Source: Pardosa pseudoannulata
Lineage: Eukaryota > Arthropoda > Arachnida > Araneae > Lycosidae
Direction: 5' to 3'
NCBI GenBank assembly: GCA_032207245.1
Contig: CM063499.1
Coordinates: 83,870,666-83,934,665 of the forward strand
Length of the DNA stretch: 64,000 nucleotides
Part shown: in pieces, positions 52,786 to 64,000 of the stretch
How the letters are laid out: each line of letters opens with the position of its first letter
Position numbering within the stretch: position 1 is the stretch's first letter
Translations under genes and position numbers: made by a program
Notes under the pieces: generated by a model
What the model saw: only the letters and a program-made list of their open reading frames with translations
What the model was told of the DNA's origin: nothing
The model's database searches: none

Positions 52786-53830
52786 ACTGGTGACACTTTC
52801 AGAAAGAAGTTTCTCTTGTAGGAAGATAATGAAACTTATCCTACAAATTAACTGCAAAAATATAAGGATGATTTCTTAACAAGCACAAACTCTAAAAGAG
52901 GCCTGTAACCAGGGTTGGCAAAAACCCGGGTTTTTTCAGAAAAAAAACTAGCCCAGTGGGTTTTTTCAGGATTTTTGGGCTTTTTAAGGGGTTTTATCAG
53001 GATTTTTACTATACTTTAATGGGTTTTAGATTTTTTTGGGGGGGGGATTTGAAAACTATCTAGGTTTTTTGTTATATAAGAGGACAGGATTTATAAAGAA
53101 TTGTATGATTAAAATAAATTTAAAATGTTAATCACTTTTTAAAATTTAAAAATCAATTTTAAATTATGCAGAAGAAATTTTTGTCTAAATTAAAGGAAAT
53201 CTTGTAATCTTAAAATAAATTTTTTTTATATATTGTAAAAATTTTTTATCAAAAAACTAGTTTTGAATGGCGATTATTTACTAAGAGTTGGCTTTGAAAC
53301 AGTTGCATTTGAAGTTTTTTCTTTTCAGTAAAATGTCTTAAATTATTTCTAAATATTTATTAGCAGTATTTTGTTATTAAAGCATTCAGAAGATATTTTT
53401 TTAGTTAGTTTGTAAGTTATTTTGAAATAAATAATAAAGAAAAAAGTGCTATATGCAATCTATTACATGTGTTTTTAAAGTAAGGTTATATTTTTTACAT
53501 CCTTTATTGTGAAATTTACGATTATACAATTTTTGAATTCCTCTACATGTGGCAGCTATGATAATAGCAATGAGACATAGCGGTAAGCATTGTGACTCAA
53601 AAACTGGGTAGAATTCAACCTACTTTATCCAGAAAAAAAAAGAACTTATCTTTTGCATTTTGTACATAACAACCAGTATAATTTTCTATAAGTTTGTAAG
53701 ATTAGAGAAAAATTAATAACACAAAGAAAATGTAGCTCCTGATACATTTTGATAAGGTACGCACTGCAAATTTAGATGAGATACTCTTACAGCAATTTTA
53801 AGAACTAAGTATTCCTACTATACCATAGTC
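52786..53830. other. AT-rich spacer with a hAT terminal fragment
   Basis: CAGGGTTGGCAAAAACCCGG at 52910-52929 followed by GGTTTTTTCAGG-type repeats to about 53060 looks like one end of a hAT element; the other end was not found. At about 53565-53632 a possible SINE remnant (TAGCGGTAAGC..., GGGTAGAATTCAACC). No gene. Confidence 0.5.
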
Positions 53831-56436
53831 CAGGGATGCACAGACTTATTAAGACTAGGGGCCACTCGGGCAAATCATGAACTGATGGCGGGCCGCCAGA
53901 AGTATAGGTAATTAAAGACAGTAAAGAATTGATATAATGTATTAAAATTGATATAATGTATTAAAATTTATTAATTTGAAGCATGGCACAGCATAGTGCT
54001 TACAATCTTTTTTTATATTTGGCTCAAATTTACTTATAGCAACACGTAAAACTACTTCCAAACTTTCATTTGCAAGGCGGTTTCGATTTTTTGTTTTATT
54101 ATTATTTAGAATTGAAAAAGTTTGTTCACATATATAGGTAGAACCAAATAAGCTGGCACATTTCAGAGCGTTTATGTGCAACTCTTTGTACATATTTTTA
54201 TCAATGCAGTGGTAAAAGTTCAACAAGTCTCCTTCGTTGAATATGTTGCGTAAATCTTGGTCGTTTTGGATATCGATAATTTCTAACTGCATTGACTCTG
54301 GCGCATTTTCAACTGAAAACGTGAAAGGATTGCTGAATATGTCCAACAGAGGTTTCACTTTTTTAAAGTCCGAAAATTTGTCTTGAAAAGATTGAATCAA
54401 AATATCTAGCTTTTCTACATAACTGAAATTAATCGTAATTTTGTTGAATTTTTCGGCCATTTTCTTATAATTAGGAAAATGATTGTAATTTCCAGAATTC
54501 AGTTGCGATCTGAAAAGTGTCAGCTTGCATTGAAATGATGATACATGAGCGTAGAGCTGGGATATCAGTTAATTTTAGATTTGAATCCGTGTGTTCAAGA
54601 CATTCAAATGATTTGTAATGTCAACTAAAAAAGCCAAATCACACAACCAACCAGAATTTTTAAGTTTCGGGACATCCCTTTGCTTTTCCTCCAGAAATAT
54701 TCCAATTTCTTCTATTAAATTTAGAAATCGTTCCAGTGTCAATCCACGACTTAGCCACCTTACTTCTGTATAAAACAGCAAATCTCCATATTCACTTTCG
54801 ATGTCATCAAGGAATTGTTAGAATTGCCTGTGATTGAGTCCTCGTGATTTTATGAAATTTACAGTCGAAACTACCACTTTCATGACATTTAGAAATTCAA
54901 TTTTTTTAGAACAGAGGGCTTCTTGGTGTATAATGCAGTGAAACTGCATGAGATCTTCAGCGTTTATGTTTTTTTCTTGCAGATACTTTTTTAGCAAAGT
55001 AACTAGCCCGGAATTGACACCAATCATAGAAGGAGCACCGTCAGTCGCAACTCCCGATAATTTTGATAAGTCCAAACCAGTTTTTGAACACTCATCCAAA
55101 AGTGCATTGAGTATATCAACTCCTTTGGTTTGACCTTTCAATGAACACATTCCTAATAACTCTTCTACGACTTCAAAATCTTGAGTAACACCTCGTATGA
55201 ATATGAGTAATTGAGCTGTGAAACTAATATCATTCGTGGAGTGCCAATGGAAAAAATTCAATAATCTTAGTTTTTTTCAGTTAATTGTTCCGCAATATTA
55301 CCTGACAAAGACGTCTTTGGATTGTCATACGATTCAGTTGAATTTTCTCAAACTTTTTTGCTGCTTCTGGACACATTTTCTTAGCGACAATTTCAATGCA
55401 AAATCCCCATCATTGAAGGGGTGACTTCGCTTTGCTATCATTCGAGAAATTTCATAACTAACTTCTGTAGCTGTTTCTGAATCTTGAATGAGTTTTGTAA
55501 ACACAGTTTGCTGACCAATAAGCTCCCGTTTTAAAGACAACATTTTTTGCTTTCTTAATTCGCCTGTAAATTTGGTAAAAGTAGAATGCTGCGTTTCATA
55601 ATGCCTTTTTACATTATATTCCTTTGCAATCGCAACAGAATTCTTGCAAATTAAACAAACGACTTTGTTATGCGACCATACAAAAAAGTATTTCTCAGTC
55701 CATATTTCTTGAAACTGCAGATTTTCATCTTTAGCCTTACGTTTTTTACTAGGTCCTGGCTTGTCCATGTTGCGTTCTAATCCTGTCTAGGGTTAACACT
55801 GCGCCTAAAAACAATTACAGTACCTACTTAAATTACCCATCCTTTTTTAAATTACCAAAAATAATTGATTACATAGGTAGGGAAACATTTATTAATAACA
55901 GAGTTTTACTTACGATTTCCCAACACAATTATACACGGCACTTGACGGGTTAACACTGCGACAGGAAATCTACGTTGAATTTGGATCAAAATATATGACA
56001 CCGGCTAGTCGCATTAAAATCTACACTAGAACTATTGCCATCCAAAAACACTATTAAACTGCTTCTTTCTGTTGACACTTCACTCAAATTAATACCGAAC
56101 TGTCGGTCGCTGCGGTTAGCGTGTCTTTTATACCGCGCGTAGAGAGTCGAAAAATCTCGAAACCGACTCTGGAAGCTTCGTGTATCTACGCGAGCAATCG
56201 GGCCTTCGGAACTATTCGGACTAATTCGGCAGCGTCGTTTCATTTATGAACTGGCGAGGTATTTGAATGGTTTTCATAAGTTTTATGGACGTCTTTACTT
56301 TTGGAACATATTTTTTGGTTTTATTCTGGAATAGAATTCAATATTTTTCGAATATACGAGAGTATTATTTTGCTGTCGGCGGGCCACCAGTATTTCACTG
56401 GCGGGCCACATGCGGCCCGCGGTCTGTGCATCCCTG
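53831..56436 (-). mobile_element. hAT transposon of ZBED type, complete ends, dead transposase
   Basis: Inverted ends CAGGGATGCACAGAC, 15 of 15 identical (53831-53845 and complement of 56422-56436), are flanked by a perfect 8-bp duplication CCATAGTC (53823-53830 and 56437-56444), the hAT hallmark. GGCCCGC-rich subterminal repeats follow at both ends (53885-53900; 56374-56422). The 2.6-kb interior encodes a broken transposase on the minus strand. A GC-richer promoter-like region lies at 56090-56240. Confidence 0.95.
53942..55768 (-). pseudogene. hAT transposase (ZBED5/SCAND3-like), broken
   Basis: From ATG 55768: MDKPGPSKKRKAKDEN, a BED-type zinc finger (CLIC ... H-x4-H ending RHYETQH), then EISRMIAKRSHPFNDGDF. 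After a frame change the 54818-55261 part contains STNDISFTAQLLIFIRG and GLSKLSGVATDGAPSM-like motifs and FHCIIHQEALCSK, all conserved in the RNase H-like core of this hAT group. Pieces at 54575-54781 (EVRWLSRG) and 53942-54460 (SLFGSTYICEQTFSIL...NRLANESL, the dimerisation domain) follow in other frames. At least three frame breaks make it inactive. It is closest to the group that gave rise to vertebrate ZBED5, SCAND3 and GTF2IRD2-like proteins. Confidence 0.85.
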
Positions 56437-56444
56437 CCATAGTC

Positions 56445-57230
56445 TAAGGCAGTGTTTGCAACACTTTTCAGTTGGTCATAAAAATTATAAATTTATCTAC
56501 AAATTAAATAACTGGTAATTTTTTTCCAAAACACTGACATAAAATGACATGTATTAAATAGTTATAATATTTCTTTTCTGAACCTTGATATCCAATACAA
56601 AATACTAAAAGAAATTAATATAATATATGAACATTTTTAATCAACAAAGTTATAAAATTAAAAGTTATTTATATATGCATTAATTAATTTGAAGAAATAT
56701 TAATGAAACTAATAAAAAAATGGTTGACAGGAAGCATAAGAATGCAAAGAATAAATAATTATGACTTAATGAATAATTTTAATTACTCAACTTTTTTTAA
56801 CAAATTTATTCAGAAAAGAGTAAATAGTCCAGAATTTTATTACCTGATGAAGAATTAATTTTTGCGCAAAGCAATCCAAATGCTAAAATTTTAACGGCAT
56901 GTGTTTATCAATATCTCTTACAGCCAGATATCTGAATCAATGACTCATGTCTCTTTTTCATTTTCATGAGGAATAATGCTTTCCCAAAATGTCACATGTT
57001 CAGAAAAGGCAAAAATACACTCTTCTTAATAAAAAATTTAATATGCCTAAGGAAGAAAATTTTTTTTATTATTATTTTCTTTTGTTTGAGGTATTTGTAA
57101 ATACATCTTTCTTTCTCAAATAATAAACTTGACAGAACTTATCTATAATACAAATCTTGCGGAAACTTACATTAAATCTGAACTTCCATACACATCTACA
57201 TCTATTGTCACTAGCCAAAACTAACAAAGA
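56445..57230. other. AT-rich non-coding DNA
   Basis: No gene, RNA or element end recognised. Confidence 0.6.
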
Positions 57231-58200
57231 GAGAAAAGTGATTAATTTTTTTATCCCCTTTGGGTAAATTCCCAATTCTGGGGGCCCCACCGTCATGTTT
57301 TTGGTGCTATTTCTGTACAAGTGATCGCCAAATTGTCGCCAAGTGATGTTTACAATTTGTGTATTAAGTTTATACCCAATTTCAAAACGTATTTTGGACA
57401 AAAAAAAAAGGGTCTCAAATGTTGTTAAGATGAATACAAATTTAAATTTCAATTTTTAATGTATTTAATGGCACTTTTGTGTTGGTTGTTAAACTAAACA
57501 GTGCGGAATTTTTGCAATAAGTCCAAATTAAGCAAAATATAAGTATTAGTTGGTTATATTTAGGCAATTATGCTTATAAAATATTTAGATTTTCACACTT
57601 TCGAACTGTGCGGAGGGATCTCTGAATTGAGCTCCACAAGCCTTTAAATGTATTAGTGTGAGCTCCAGTATTAAATTTAAAAAACGAAAAAAAATACCAC
57701 AAGAGCTCAGGCAAAATGGACAAACCTCCAGAGCACAGCCGAAATGGACAAAGACTTGAAATGGACGCTAGAAAATCCAAATTCGGCGGTCTTGGAGTAT
57801 TGTTAGTTACAGGAACCAATAAGGGTCAGATATTCAAATAACGTGTCATTTCCCCCAATACCCTAAAATAAAGTCACCGATTGACACCCCCACTTTTTTT
57901 AGGGGGTGGTGGAAGAGTCCAAAAAAAGAGCAAGGTTTGCCAGAAAATAGGGTTCTAGAATTTGGCGATATCTCCCACGCTTGGCGTCTCCACCAAACTG
58001 GGTTCCGGGGGCCCCCCGAACTGGGAAATAGCCCCCATTTGTATTGCACTGGAAATTATAGTGTACTAAAAACCGGGCTCTATCCTTATTGTTTATCAAT
58101 AACCATTCTCTCTGCAATAAATAAGAACAGCGGCATATCTACGGGTAGGGGGGAAGGGGTTCAGTATGCATCTGACACCACAAGTTTATGTATTAGTCCA
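57231..58200. repeat. Unclassified repeat region with GGGGGCCCC blocks
   Basis: Two GC-rich blocks, AATTCTGGGGGCCCCACCG (about 57277) and GTTCCGGGGGCCCCCCGAAC (about 58001), interrupt otherwise AT-rich sequence. Each lies next to CAAATT/TTTGGCGA-type words. The composition differs from the surroundings and suggests an old element, but no protein signature survives in any frame. A GGGTAGGGGGGAAGGGG run follows at about 58142. Confidence 0.35.
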
Positions 58201-58421
58201 AAAAGATCCTTTTAAATTTTGATATTTATCATAGCTTGACAAATTAAAATAAAATATCGAAATAAGTAAAATTGTCAGCATTGAGATAAAAAGTTATGAC
58301 AGTTAATAATACTTCTTATTTTCAATAATTATTACATGTGTAAAATTATAATTATATGAATTTCATGTTATAAAAAATGTTTCAGAGTTTTAGTTCTGTT
58401 CCAATAAAGAATAGTTCAGCT

Positions 58422-58800
58422 TCAGCTAATTCCATTTTGAAAATTTGGTAAACTCCAAACTATGCAAAAACAAAAATGGGCATTACATGGTTTGTTATGA
58501 ACTTGACGAATGTGTTCATATAAAATCTTATTAGATTTTAAAGATTTGTCACAAAACGAGCATAAGCACATTTTGAAAACTTATAGATTACCTCTGGAAT
58601 ACAAAAATTTTAAATATAGTTTGAAGTTATAATTGGTTTTAAATTTAAATATGATTTCGAAAGTCTGAATTTAATTAGACACATCAAAAACATCAATGGA
58701 ATGCAAAAATTAGGGAAAACATTGATCATTCTTATATAATATGTTAACTTACCTCACAAGTGATGATAATTGATATTTAAACACAGATAGTTACAAGACG
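58422..58800 (-). pseudogene. 5'UTR exon and single-finger C2H2 exon, inverted relative of 31.4 kb
   Basis: On the minus strand, exon 1 (58753-58800) ends CACTTGTGAG with donor GTAAGTTAAC. A 159-bp intron ends TATTCCAG and the next exon starts at 58593. The ATG at 58569-58571 opens MCLCSFCDKSLKSNK, a finger with C-x2-C-x12-H-x4-H spacing ending HIRQVH, then a short tail to a stop at 58422. Unlike the copy at 31.4 kb the finger is in frame. Homology between the copies ends just after the finger, so the remainder of the gene is missing. Exon 1 is cut by the I-clade element at 58801. Confidence 0.55.
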
Positions 58801-61308
58801 ATTATTATTATTATTATTAGAGATATTTGTGAGATATATGCTACAGCCACGTGGCCGGATTTATCTCTACAGATATAACCATAGAGGAAGAAGCACGAAA
58901 CGAAAAACGCTATACACTAGCGTGAGAAAATAAGCGCAGATAACAGATATTAAAGCCAAACGGCAACAAATCCCACACGGGAAATATTCAACGAAGATAA
59001 CACGAAAGAAGGAAAGACCCGTCAGGGAAACATACCAAAACGGGGACAAAAGTGAAACGCAAAACAAACAACCCCACCCAAGGGAGCGAAACGTAAAACA
59101 TACTACGGCAACCAGCCCACGCCACGAGCTTGTGTCTGAATTGATCACACGGTCATACGAAGGATTAACACATATGTTGAGTGAGTTAAATAAGATACGA
59201 CGCTGTGTCTGGAACTTGACACAGTAAAGTAAGATATGATCTGGAGTGTCGTTTTCCGTGCAATGATTGCACAAGGGGGAAGGAGCCATATTCAGCTTGT
59301 ACCATATGTATTTGCATTGAATTGTTTTAGTACGCCACCAAGACATCAATCTGACGGTGGAAAATCCATTTACGGTGCATTTAATTAAGGAAGATCAATA
59401 ACACCATAACTCTGGCGGTAGATGCTTCTGTCCCATTCATGCTCACTCGCTGTGTACATATCATTTTTAATCCTCCTGATAGAGTCTTCTGGCCTTACCA
59501 CATTAAGGTGTTGAGTACTATAAGGGCCATGTTTGCATAACTCATCAGCTTTCTCGTTTGGATGAATTCCTCTATGCCCAGGGGTCCAGACCAGTCTAAT
59601 AGATTTGATTTTTCCAATTACTTGACTGATTTTACTTTGTAGCAAAAGGATGACCGCAGAAGATTTTGGGTGGGCAGATTGAAGAGCCAAGAGGACGGAA
59701 CGACTATCAGATATAATTACGAAATGGTCATTCTGCTGGCAGAAAGTGTCGAGAGCCAGAATGATGACAAGGGCCTCTGCGGTGAAGATAGAGTTTATCT
59801 GGTGGGTCAGCATGACTCTTCCAGAGTTAAATGAATAATTGTAGGCCGCGATGGCCACTTTATCCTCATCCTTGGAGGCGTCAGTAGCAATTAGAGTGGA
59901 CTTAGGTTGAAAATAATTGATGAACTCCTTCCATAAGGCCACGACAGTTTCGTTTGATAAATTTTTATTTTGAAAAGCAAAGCCCTCGGTAATTATCTCC
60001 ACTTGAAAACAACAAAGGTTTCTGCCTGGGTCCAAAAAGTGGGTTGACCTCAGGTGATACTCTTCCAGAGTCTTGTTCATGTCTTGCAGAACTTTTGGGT
60101 TATTGGGTACATTACCTAAGGTACTCTTATGGAGGTTCTCATATAACAGAGGTTTTGTACTTAGCGCCAGTTGTTTGATGAAAAAGCATTTAGTGAGATG
60201 GCGAATAAGACACATTATGCTAGTTTGGTAGACTTCGGCCCGTAGCACAGGTACCGGCGTCCATCGAGGAAGACCAGTGGCAAGACGGAGACCAGTAGAA
60301 TAGAGGGTTTCCATGGTGTTTACATTTTTCTTCGAAGTCTGGGTATACATGAAGCTACAGTAGTCGAAAACGCTACGTATAACAGCATTAACAACAGGGA
60401 GAAGGGTCCGACTTGTAGCTCCACGAGTTTTGTAAACCAACCCTTTTAGCATATTTAATCGACGGTGGGTTTTTTCCCGCAGATGATGTATCTGAGACGC
60501 CAGAGGCATATTAAAAAGTCAGAAAGCAGCCCAACACCTTGATGCACTTACTCCACGGGATAGGGTACCCGGCAATACGACACTCAGGACAAGGAAATCT
60601 GCCCCTAGAAAAATTAATGGCAGCGCTCTTCATAGGTGAGATGCAAAACCTCCAATAGTCACACCACATTACGATGTTATCAAGAGCGGTTTGTAGGTCC
60701 TTGCACGTTGTATTGGGGTTATCACCAATAGCATACACAAGTATGTCGTCAGCGAACGTTAAAATAGTTACCCGGGCCGGGGTCGTATCGAAGATATCCT
60801 GCATGTAAACAGGGAAAAGGAAGGGTGATAGCACGCCGCCCTGGGGGATGCCAGTTTTGACGTTGTGTGGGGGAGAGATATGACTACGCCAATTCACTTT
60901 GATCTCCCTATCATATAACCAATTTTGTAATCCATAATAGTGTATTCCCTCCAATTCCAATAGAGGCTAATTTGTAGATCAGTCCATCAATCCAAATGGA
61001 ATCGTAAGCTTTCTCGATGTCTAAGTTTGCAAGAAGGACGTATTTCTTATTCAGACGAGCGTCCATGATGTCAAGATACAGCTTGGCCAAAACAGTTTGA
61101 CAATCCCTATTAGGAAGAAAGCCCCCGAGACCAGGAGGAAAAACATAGTTGTTAGTAGCCCAGAGAGTGAGACGGTGGAGTATAATGCGTTCGAAGATTT
61201 TGCACCAAACTGAAGTAAGGGCAATCCGCATGTAAGAGCTAATAAATGTACTGGGTTTCTTAGGCTTCAGAATAGGGAGAATAATGGCAGAGCGCCACTG
61301 AGGCGGTG
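58801..61308 (-). mobile_element. I-clade non-LTR retrotransposon, 5'-truncated
   Basis: The element ends (minus strand) in a (TAA)n tail at 58801-58819, as I elements do, and begins inside the reverse transcriptase at about 61308, lacking the endonuclease and ORF1. The insertion split exon 1 of the fragment at 58422-58800. Short target duplications are not clear (TTACAAG against TTAACAAG is a possible pair). Confidence 0.8.
58867..61308 (-). pseudogene. Reverse transcriptase-RNase H (ORF2) of an I-clade element
   Basis: Starting within the finger region (WRSAIILPILKPKKPS), it reads ALTSVWCKIFERIIL, NLDIEKAYDSIW, GIPQGGVLSPFLF and the catalytic FADDILVYA. Then come the thumb region, an RNase H domain (LIATDASKDED, FTAEALVIILAL, IISDSRSV, TPGHRGIHPNEKADEL) and a C-terminal CNHCTENDTPDHILLYC knuckle. 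RNase H after the reverse transcriptase points to the I group rather than Jockey. Three 1-nt indels break the frame, near 60930 (A run), 60520 (T run) and 59385. The catalytic residues are otherwise preserved. No endonuclease domain remains. Confidence 0.85.
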
Positions 61309-62964
61309 CTTAACAAGCTAGTCTTCTTATCTTTAGTGACGCCATCTCCGGTTTTACCCAAACAGCGTCTTTTTGTGAAGCTCTGGGCTATTTCATGGCG
61401 ATCAGTAAAAAACTGCTTTGACTCATCTGTTTTTCAAAGCAGTTTTTAGGTTAGATGGCAAAAATGCATTAGAAAATATTTTTTATCTAATCTGCAATAA
61501 TGTAGCTTTAAAATTTTTATATGTATTCAGTAAGAACCATGTGTCTTCATATTTTAACAACTTTCAACAATTAATTTTTATTGGGTACTGAAATTATGAA
61601 AACTTCTCTACAATAAATAATACTGTTTCCGTACATTCGAAAAATATTTTCTAAAAAATAAATAAATAAATAAAAATAAATAAATGTAAAAGAAATTAGA
61701 ATTATTTTAAATATAGTTGTTTTAACAAGATAAAAAAAAAACAGTTAACTCTATAAAACAACTTATAATTTTATAATCAACTCTGCCTTATATAACTGAT
61801 TATGATTCACAAAGAAATTAATGTTTTATAGTTGTGTTTTAATATATTTTATGTTTTCTTTTAAACATTTACTTTTATAATTATAATTTCACATCATGCA
61901 CTTTTCTTAATGATGCACGATAACAGAATTATATGATTCTACTTTAATGTTTCGTCTTTTCCTTCATAAGCTATTTTGTTAAATATACAAATTTTGCTTT
62001 AAAAAATAATGAGGATTTTAGAAATTGTAATGCGTCACATATACATAGCTCACAAAGTAAATATATAAAATCTATACACATAACATTTTCAAATTCATTC
62101 TGGATGCGTTCAAATGTGTTTTACTCTGTTATGTTAGAACATTGTAATACATCATGATGTTATAATTGAAATGTAAAAGAAGTTATTTACTGTGGTAATG
62201 CTTCATTGAAATAATTTAAAAAAAAAAAAAAAGAAAAAAAAAAAGATTTTTATACTATAAAAATTTCTTTGTTAAGAAAAACTCTAATTACAAAATAATC
62301 TACAAGGAATAATAATATATAATATATTGGATTTGAATATATATTTTCTTATGTATATTTTCCTTTATTCTGTGAAGTTATAAAAATTTTAAGAATATAA
62401 AGTGACAGTTATAGAATAAATCAGACTGTTTCTAAGTTTCTTGTAGGAGTAATATTAAATGCTAAATTTTTTTTTTTTACTTTTCTTATTCATTTTTCTT
62501 ATATTTTTATATTCAGCTGCTATTTTTAAGGGTAAGTAAAAAACTTAAAACTAATTCTAGGTAAAAATGGTCCGTATTACATAGGATGTACATCGTTTTG
62601 ATCTCTGTCCACATTTGTACTGAATTCTAAACTAGCATAAACTTTCTGAATTTGAGTGAAAATATAATATTGTAGGACAGAAATATAGTTTTACAACAAC
62701 AAAAGAATGAATAATTTTAAAGTTTTGAAAACGTGAAATAGCTACACAAGGAATTTATTATTAAAATAAACATTGAAAAGAAATAAACTATACATAACAT
62801 TAAATTATAACTTTTAAAACAAGAATAATCGAAGAAAAATCAGAATTTGGAAAGGAATTGAAAAAGTTAAAATTTTTTCCTTCTGTATTATATATATGCT
62901 TTCCTTAATGCTTTACAAAAAAATTTTGAATAATTAAAGCTAAAATTCTAAATATATATGTTTA
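61309..62964. other. AT-rich non-coding DNA
   Basis: Includes a short hairpin (AAAACTGCTTTGA ... TCAAAGCAGTTTT, 61407-61447), an AAAT-type microsatellite (about 61655-61687) and an A-run (62217-62245). No gene recognised. Confidence 0.6.
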
Positions 62965-63060
62965 ATGCCATAATGCGTAGGTTCAAATCCCACTGCTGAC
63001 ATGGATTTGCGTAACCGTTAGGACGACCGTAGGTCCTGGTTCTTAGAGTTTGCAATATAA
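62965..63060 (+). repeat. SINE fragment
   Basis: GCGTAGGTTCAAATCCCACTG (box B) with CATGGATTTGCGTAACCGTTAGG and tail GTAGGTCCTGGTTCTTAGAG. Confidence 0.75.
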
Positions 63061-63144
63061 TTTCTATATATAAACTTTTATGGTAGCGCTTACAATTTCT
63101 ATTACTGTTACTATTAATTTGAGAATCGAGTTAAATGCTTGTTT

Positions 63145-63450
63145 CATTTCTGTTATTTTATGCCAGCGAACCGAACCAAACCCGTTACTGTCATGGATAT
63201 TCGTAGCCTTTCGGTATTGTCTTTAAACAGTGCTTTCTATGGTTCTATGGTTTGCAAAGCTACTATCAACTTTTTTGAAACACTAGAGCTAATGAGATCG
63301 GAACCTACTGCTTATAGCCGATTCCGAAAGGCTACGAACATCCATGCCTGAGTGGGATTCGAACCCACGAACTTAGGCAAACAAACTAACCGTCTTTAAA
63401 CGGTAGGTCCAAGTCTCATTGGAGTAGCAAAAAAGTAAAAAAACAAAAAT
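63145..63450. repeat. Composite of SINE pieces in opposite orientations
   Basis: 63190-63230 carries CATGGATATTCGTAGCCTTTCGG (plus). 63270-63385 carries the same mid-part and box B on the minus strand (complement GGGTTCGAATCCCACTCAGG). 63390-63440 returns to plus with the tail GTAGGTCCAAGTCTCATTGG. Insertion of one SINE into another in inverse orientation would explain the order. The 70-codon plus-strand ORF here is a by-product. Confidence 0.75.
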
Positions 63451-64000
63451 AGATTCCAGCGTTCCAAGTCATACCTAATGATACATATATGTGATTTAAG
63501 AGACTGTTTCTTGCGAGGAAGGATAGCTGTTAATATTGTAATCTTAGGAAACAAGTTGATTATAAACCAATTGATACGAGGATAAATGAACCTCCAGTGT
63601 TATTTCAGGATCATTCTTCGCCCAACTACATGTGACTTTTTTAATACGTAGAACTAAAAAATCCGAACACTTCGTTTATTTTCCGTTAAACGTTTTCGAA
63701 AGTTTTTAGAACGTATCACCAAATTTTAAAATTCCTAAAATTAAACTATTTTTAGATCACGAAATATCATTTCCACATCTAATCCTAAAATATACAGTAC
63801 CCCATAAAGAGTATTTTTTGAAGTAAACGTTGGTTATGTATACCCCGACCGAAGGATGGTTAAACCTAGTGTCGTGTGTTTGAAATAAAGAAATGTCTTT
63901 TTAAAAGAGATTTAATAGAAATAATGGTTTTACGGATACACGTTATCGGCATTGAATGAAAAGAAAGTACTATGTAAAATGATTTGTTATCCTTTACATT
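63451..64000. other. No recognised feature
   Basis: AT-rich DNA up to the window end; no ORF or element terminus recognised. Confidence 0.6.

Noticed and set aside
59100..59110. Hydrophobic C-terminal tail of the I-clade ORF (58867-59150) as a membrane protein
   Set aside because: It follows the CCHC knuckle of ORF2 out of the conserved region and is best explained as a readthrough frame in 3' UTR.
61407..61447. Hairpin AAAACTGCTTTGA...TCAAAGCAGTTTT as a terminator or microRNA
   Set aside because: Short, imperfect context, no flanking gene and eukaryotic DNA; insufficient support.

Overview
The window is animal nuclear DNA: very AT-rich, intron-bearing, with no dense or operon-like coding. 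It is almost entirely transposable elements plus one C2H2 zinc-finger gene array. A tRNA-headed SINE recurs at least eight times (box-B-like GGTTCGAATTCC, a conserved 3' half ending near AAAAGTAGACCGTAGC). Together with abundant BEL/Pao, SCAN-type Gag, Harbinger, hAT, pogo and I-clade elements, this suggests an arthropod, most likely an arachnid such as a spider. That assignment is inference. A run of exactly 100 N (46740-46839) marks an assembly gap.

Layout. 0-1.8 kb: broken ORF1 of an I-clade-like non-LTR element (minus). 2.4-3.1 kb: two copies of an unknown ~265 bp repeat. 3.2-5.8 kb: 5' half of an LTR element with frameshifted SCAN-like Gag, leader, primer-binding site and a candidate LTR. 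7-9.6 kb: SINE-containing diverged repeat units. 9.59-15.82 kb: a Gypsy element with 106-bp LTRs and no pol, interrupted by a THAP-encoding DNA element and by a 2.67-kb terminal-inverted-repeat element with a 9-bp target duplication. 16.25-25.01 kb: a second, inverted copy of that inverted-repeat family with a perfect 9-bp target duplication. It carries a Ulp1-like protease ORF and hosts a pogo fragment and a complete, young BEL/Pao element (18.87-24.88 kb).

25.04-31.33 kb: a hAT-ended element (CAGTGTTGCCAACC termini) that encloses a 5.2-kb Harbinger-ended non-coding element (TAA target site) containing an old internal tandem duplication. 31.39-31.84 kb: a decayed 5'UTR exon plus C2H2 exon; a related inverted copy lies at 58.42-58.80 kb. 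32.3-35.0 kb: a ~170-bp inverted repeat flanking a pogo element (32.78-34.72 kb) that keeps only the C-terminal half of its transposase. 36.9-39.4 kb: a C2H2 array of 23 recognisable fingers broken by one 1-bp deletion, followed by decaying fingers. 41.9-46.5 kb: a very young LTR element encoding only Gag-protease plus an unexplained C-terminal region, with a tandem repeat in its leader.

47.6-52.8 kb: a Harbinger element with an apparently intact four-exon transposase (355 codons, full DDE triad) and a divergent Myb/SANT-type partner gene showing tandemly duplicated small exons. 53.83-56.44 kb: a ZBED-type hAT with a perfect 8-bp target duplication and a broken transposase. 58.8-61.3 kb: a 5'-truncated I-clade reverse transcriptase/RNase H with (TAA)n tail and three frameshifts. 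62.9-63.5 kb: SINE pieces.

There is no conventional multi-gene pathway here. The functional relationships are nested insertions, element-encoded partner proteins (Harbinger transposase with its Myb-like protein) and non-autonomous elements that would need proteins supplied in trans. Best candidates for something undescribed are the Ulp1-carrying 9-bp-target-site DNA transposon family and the pol-less Gag-protease LTR element.
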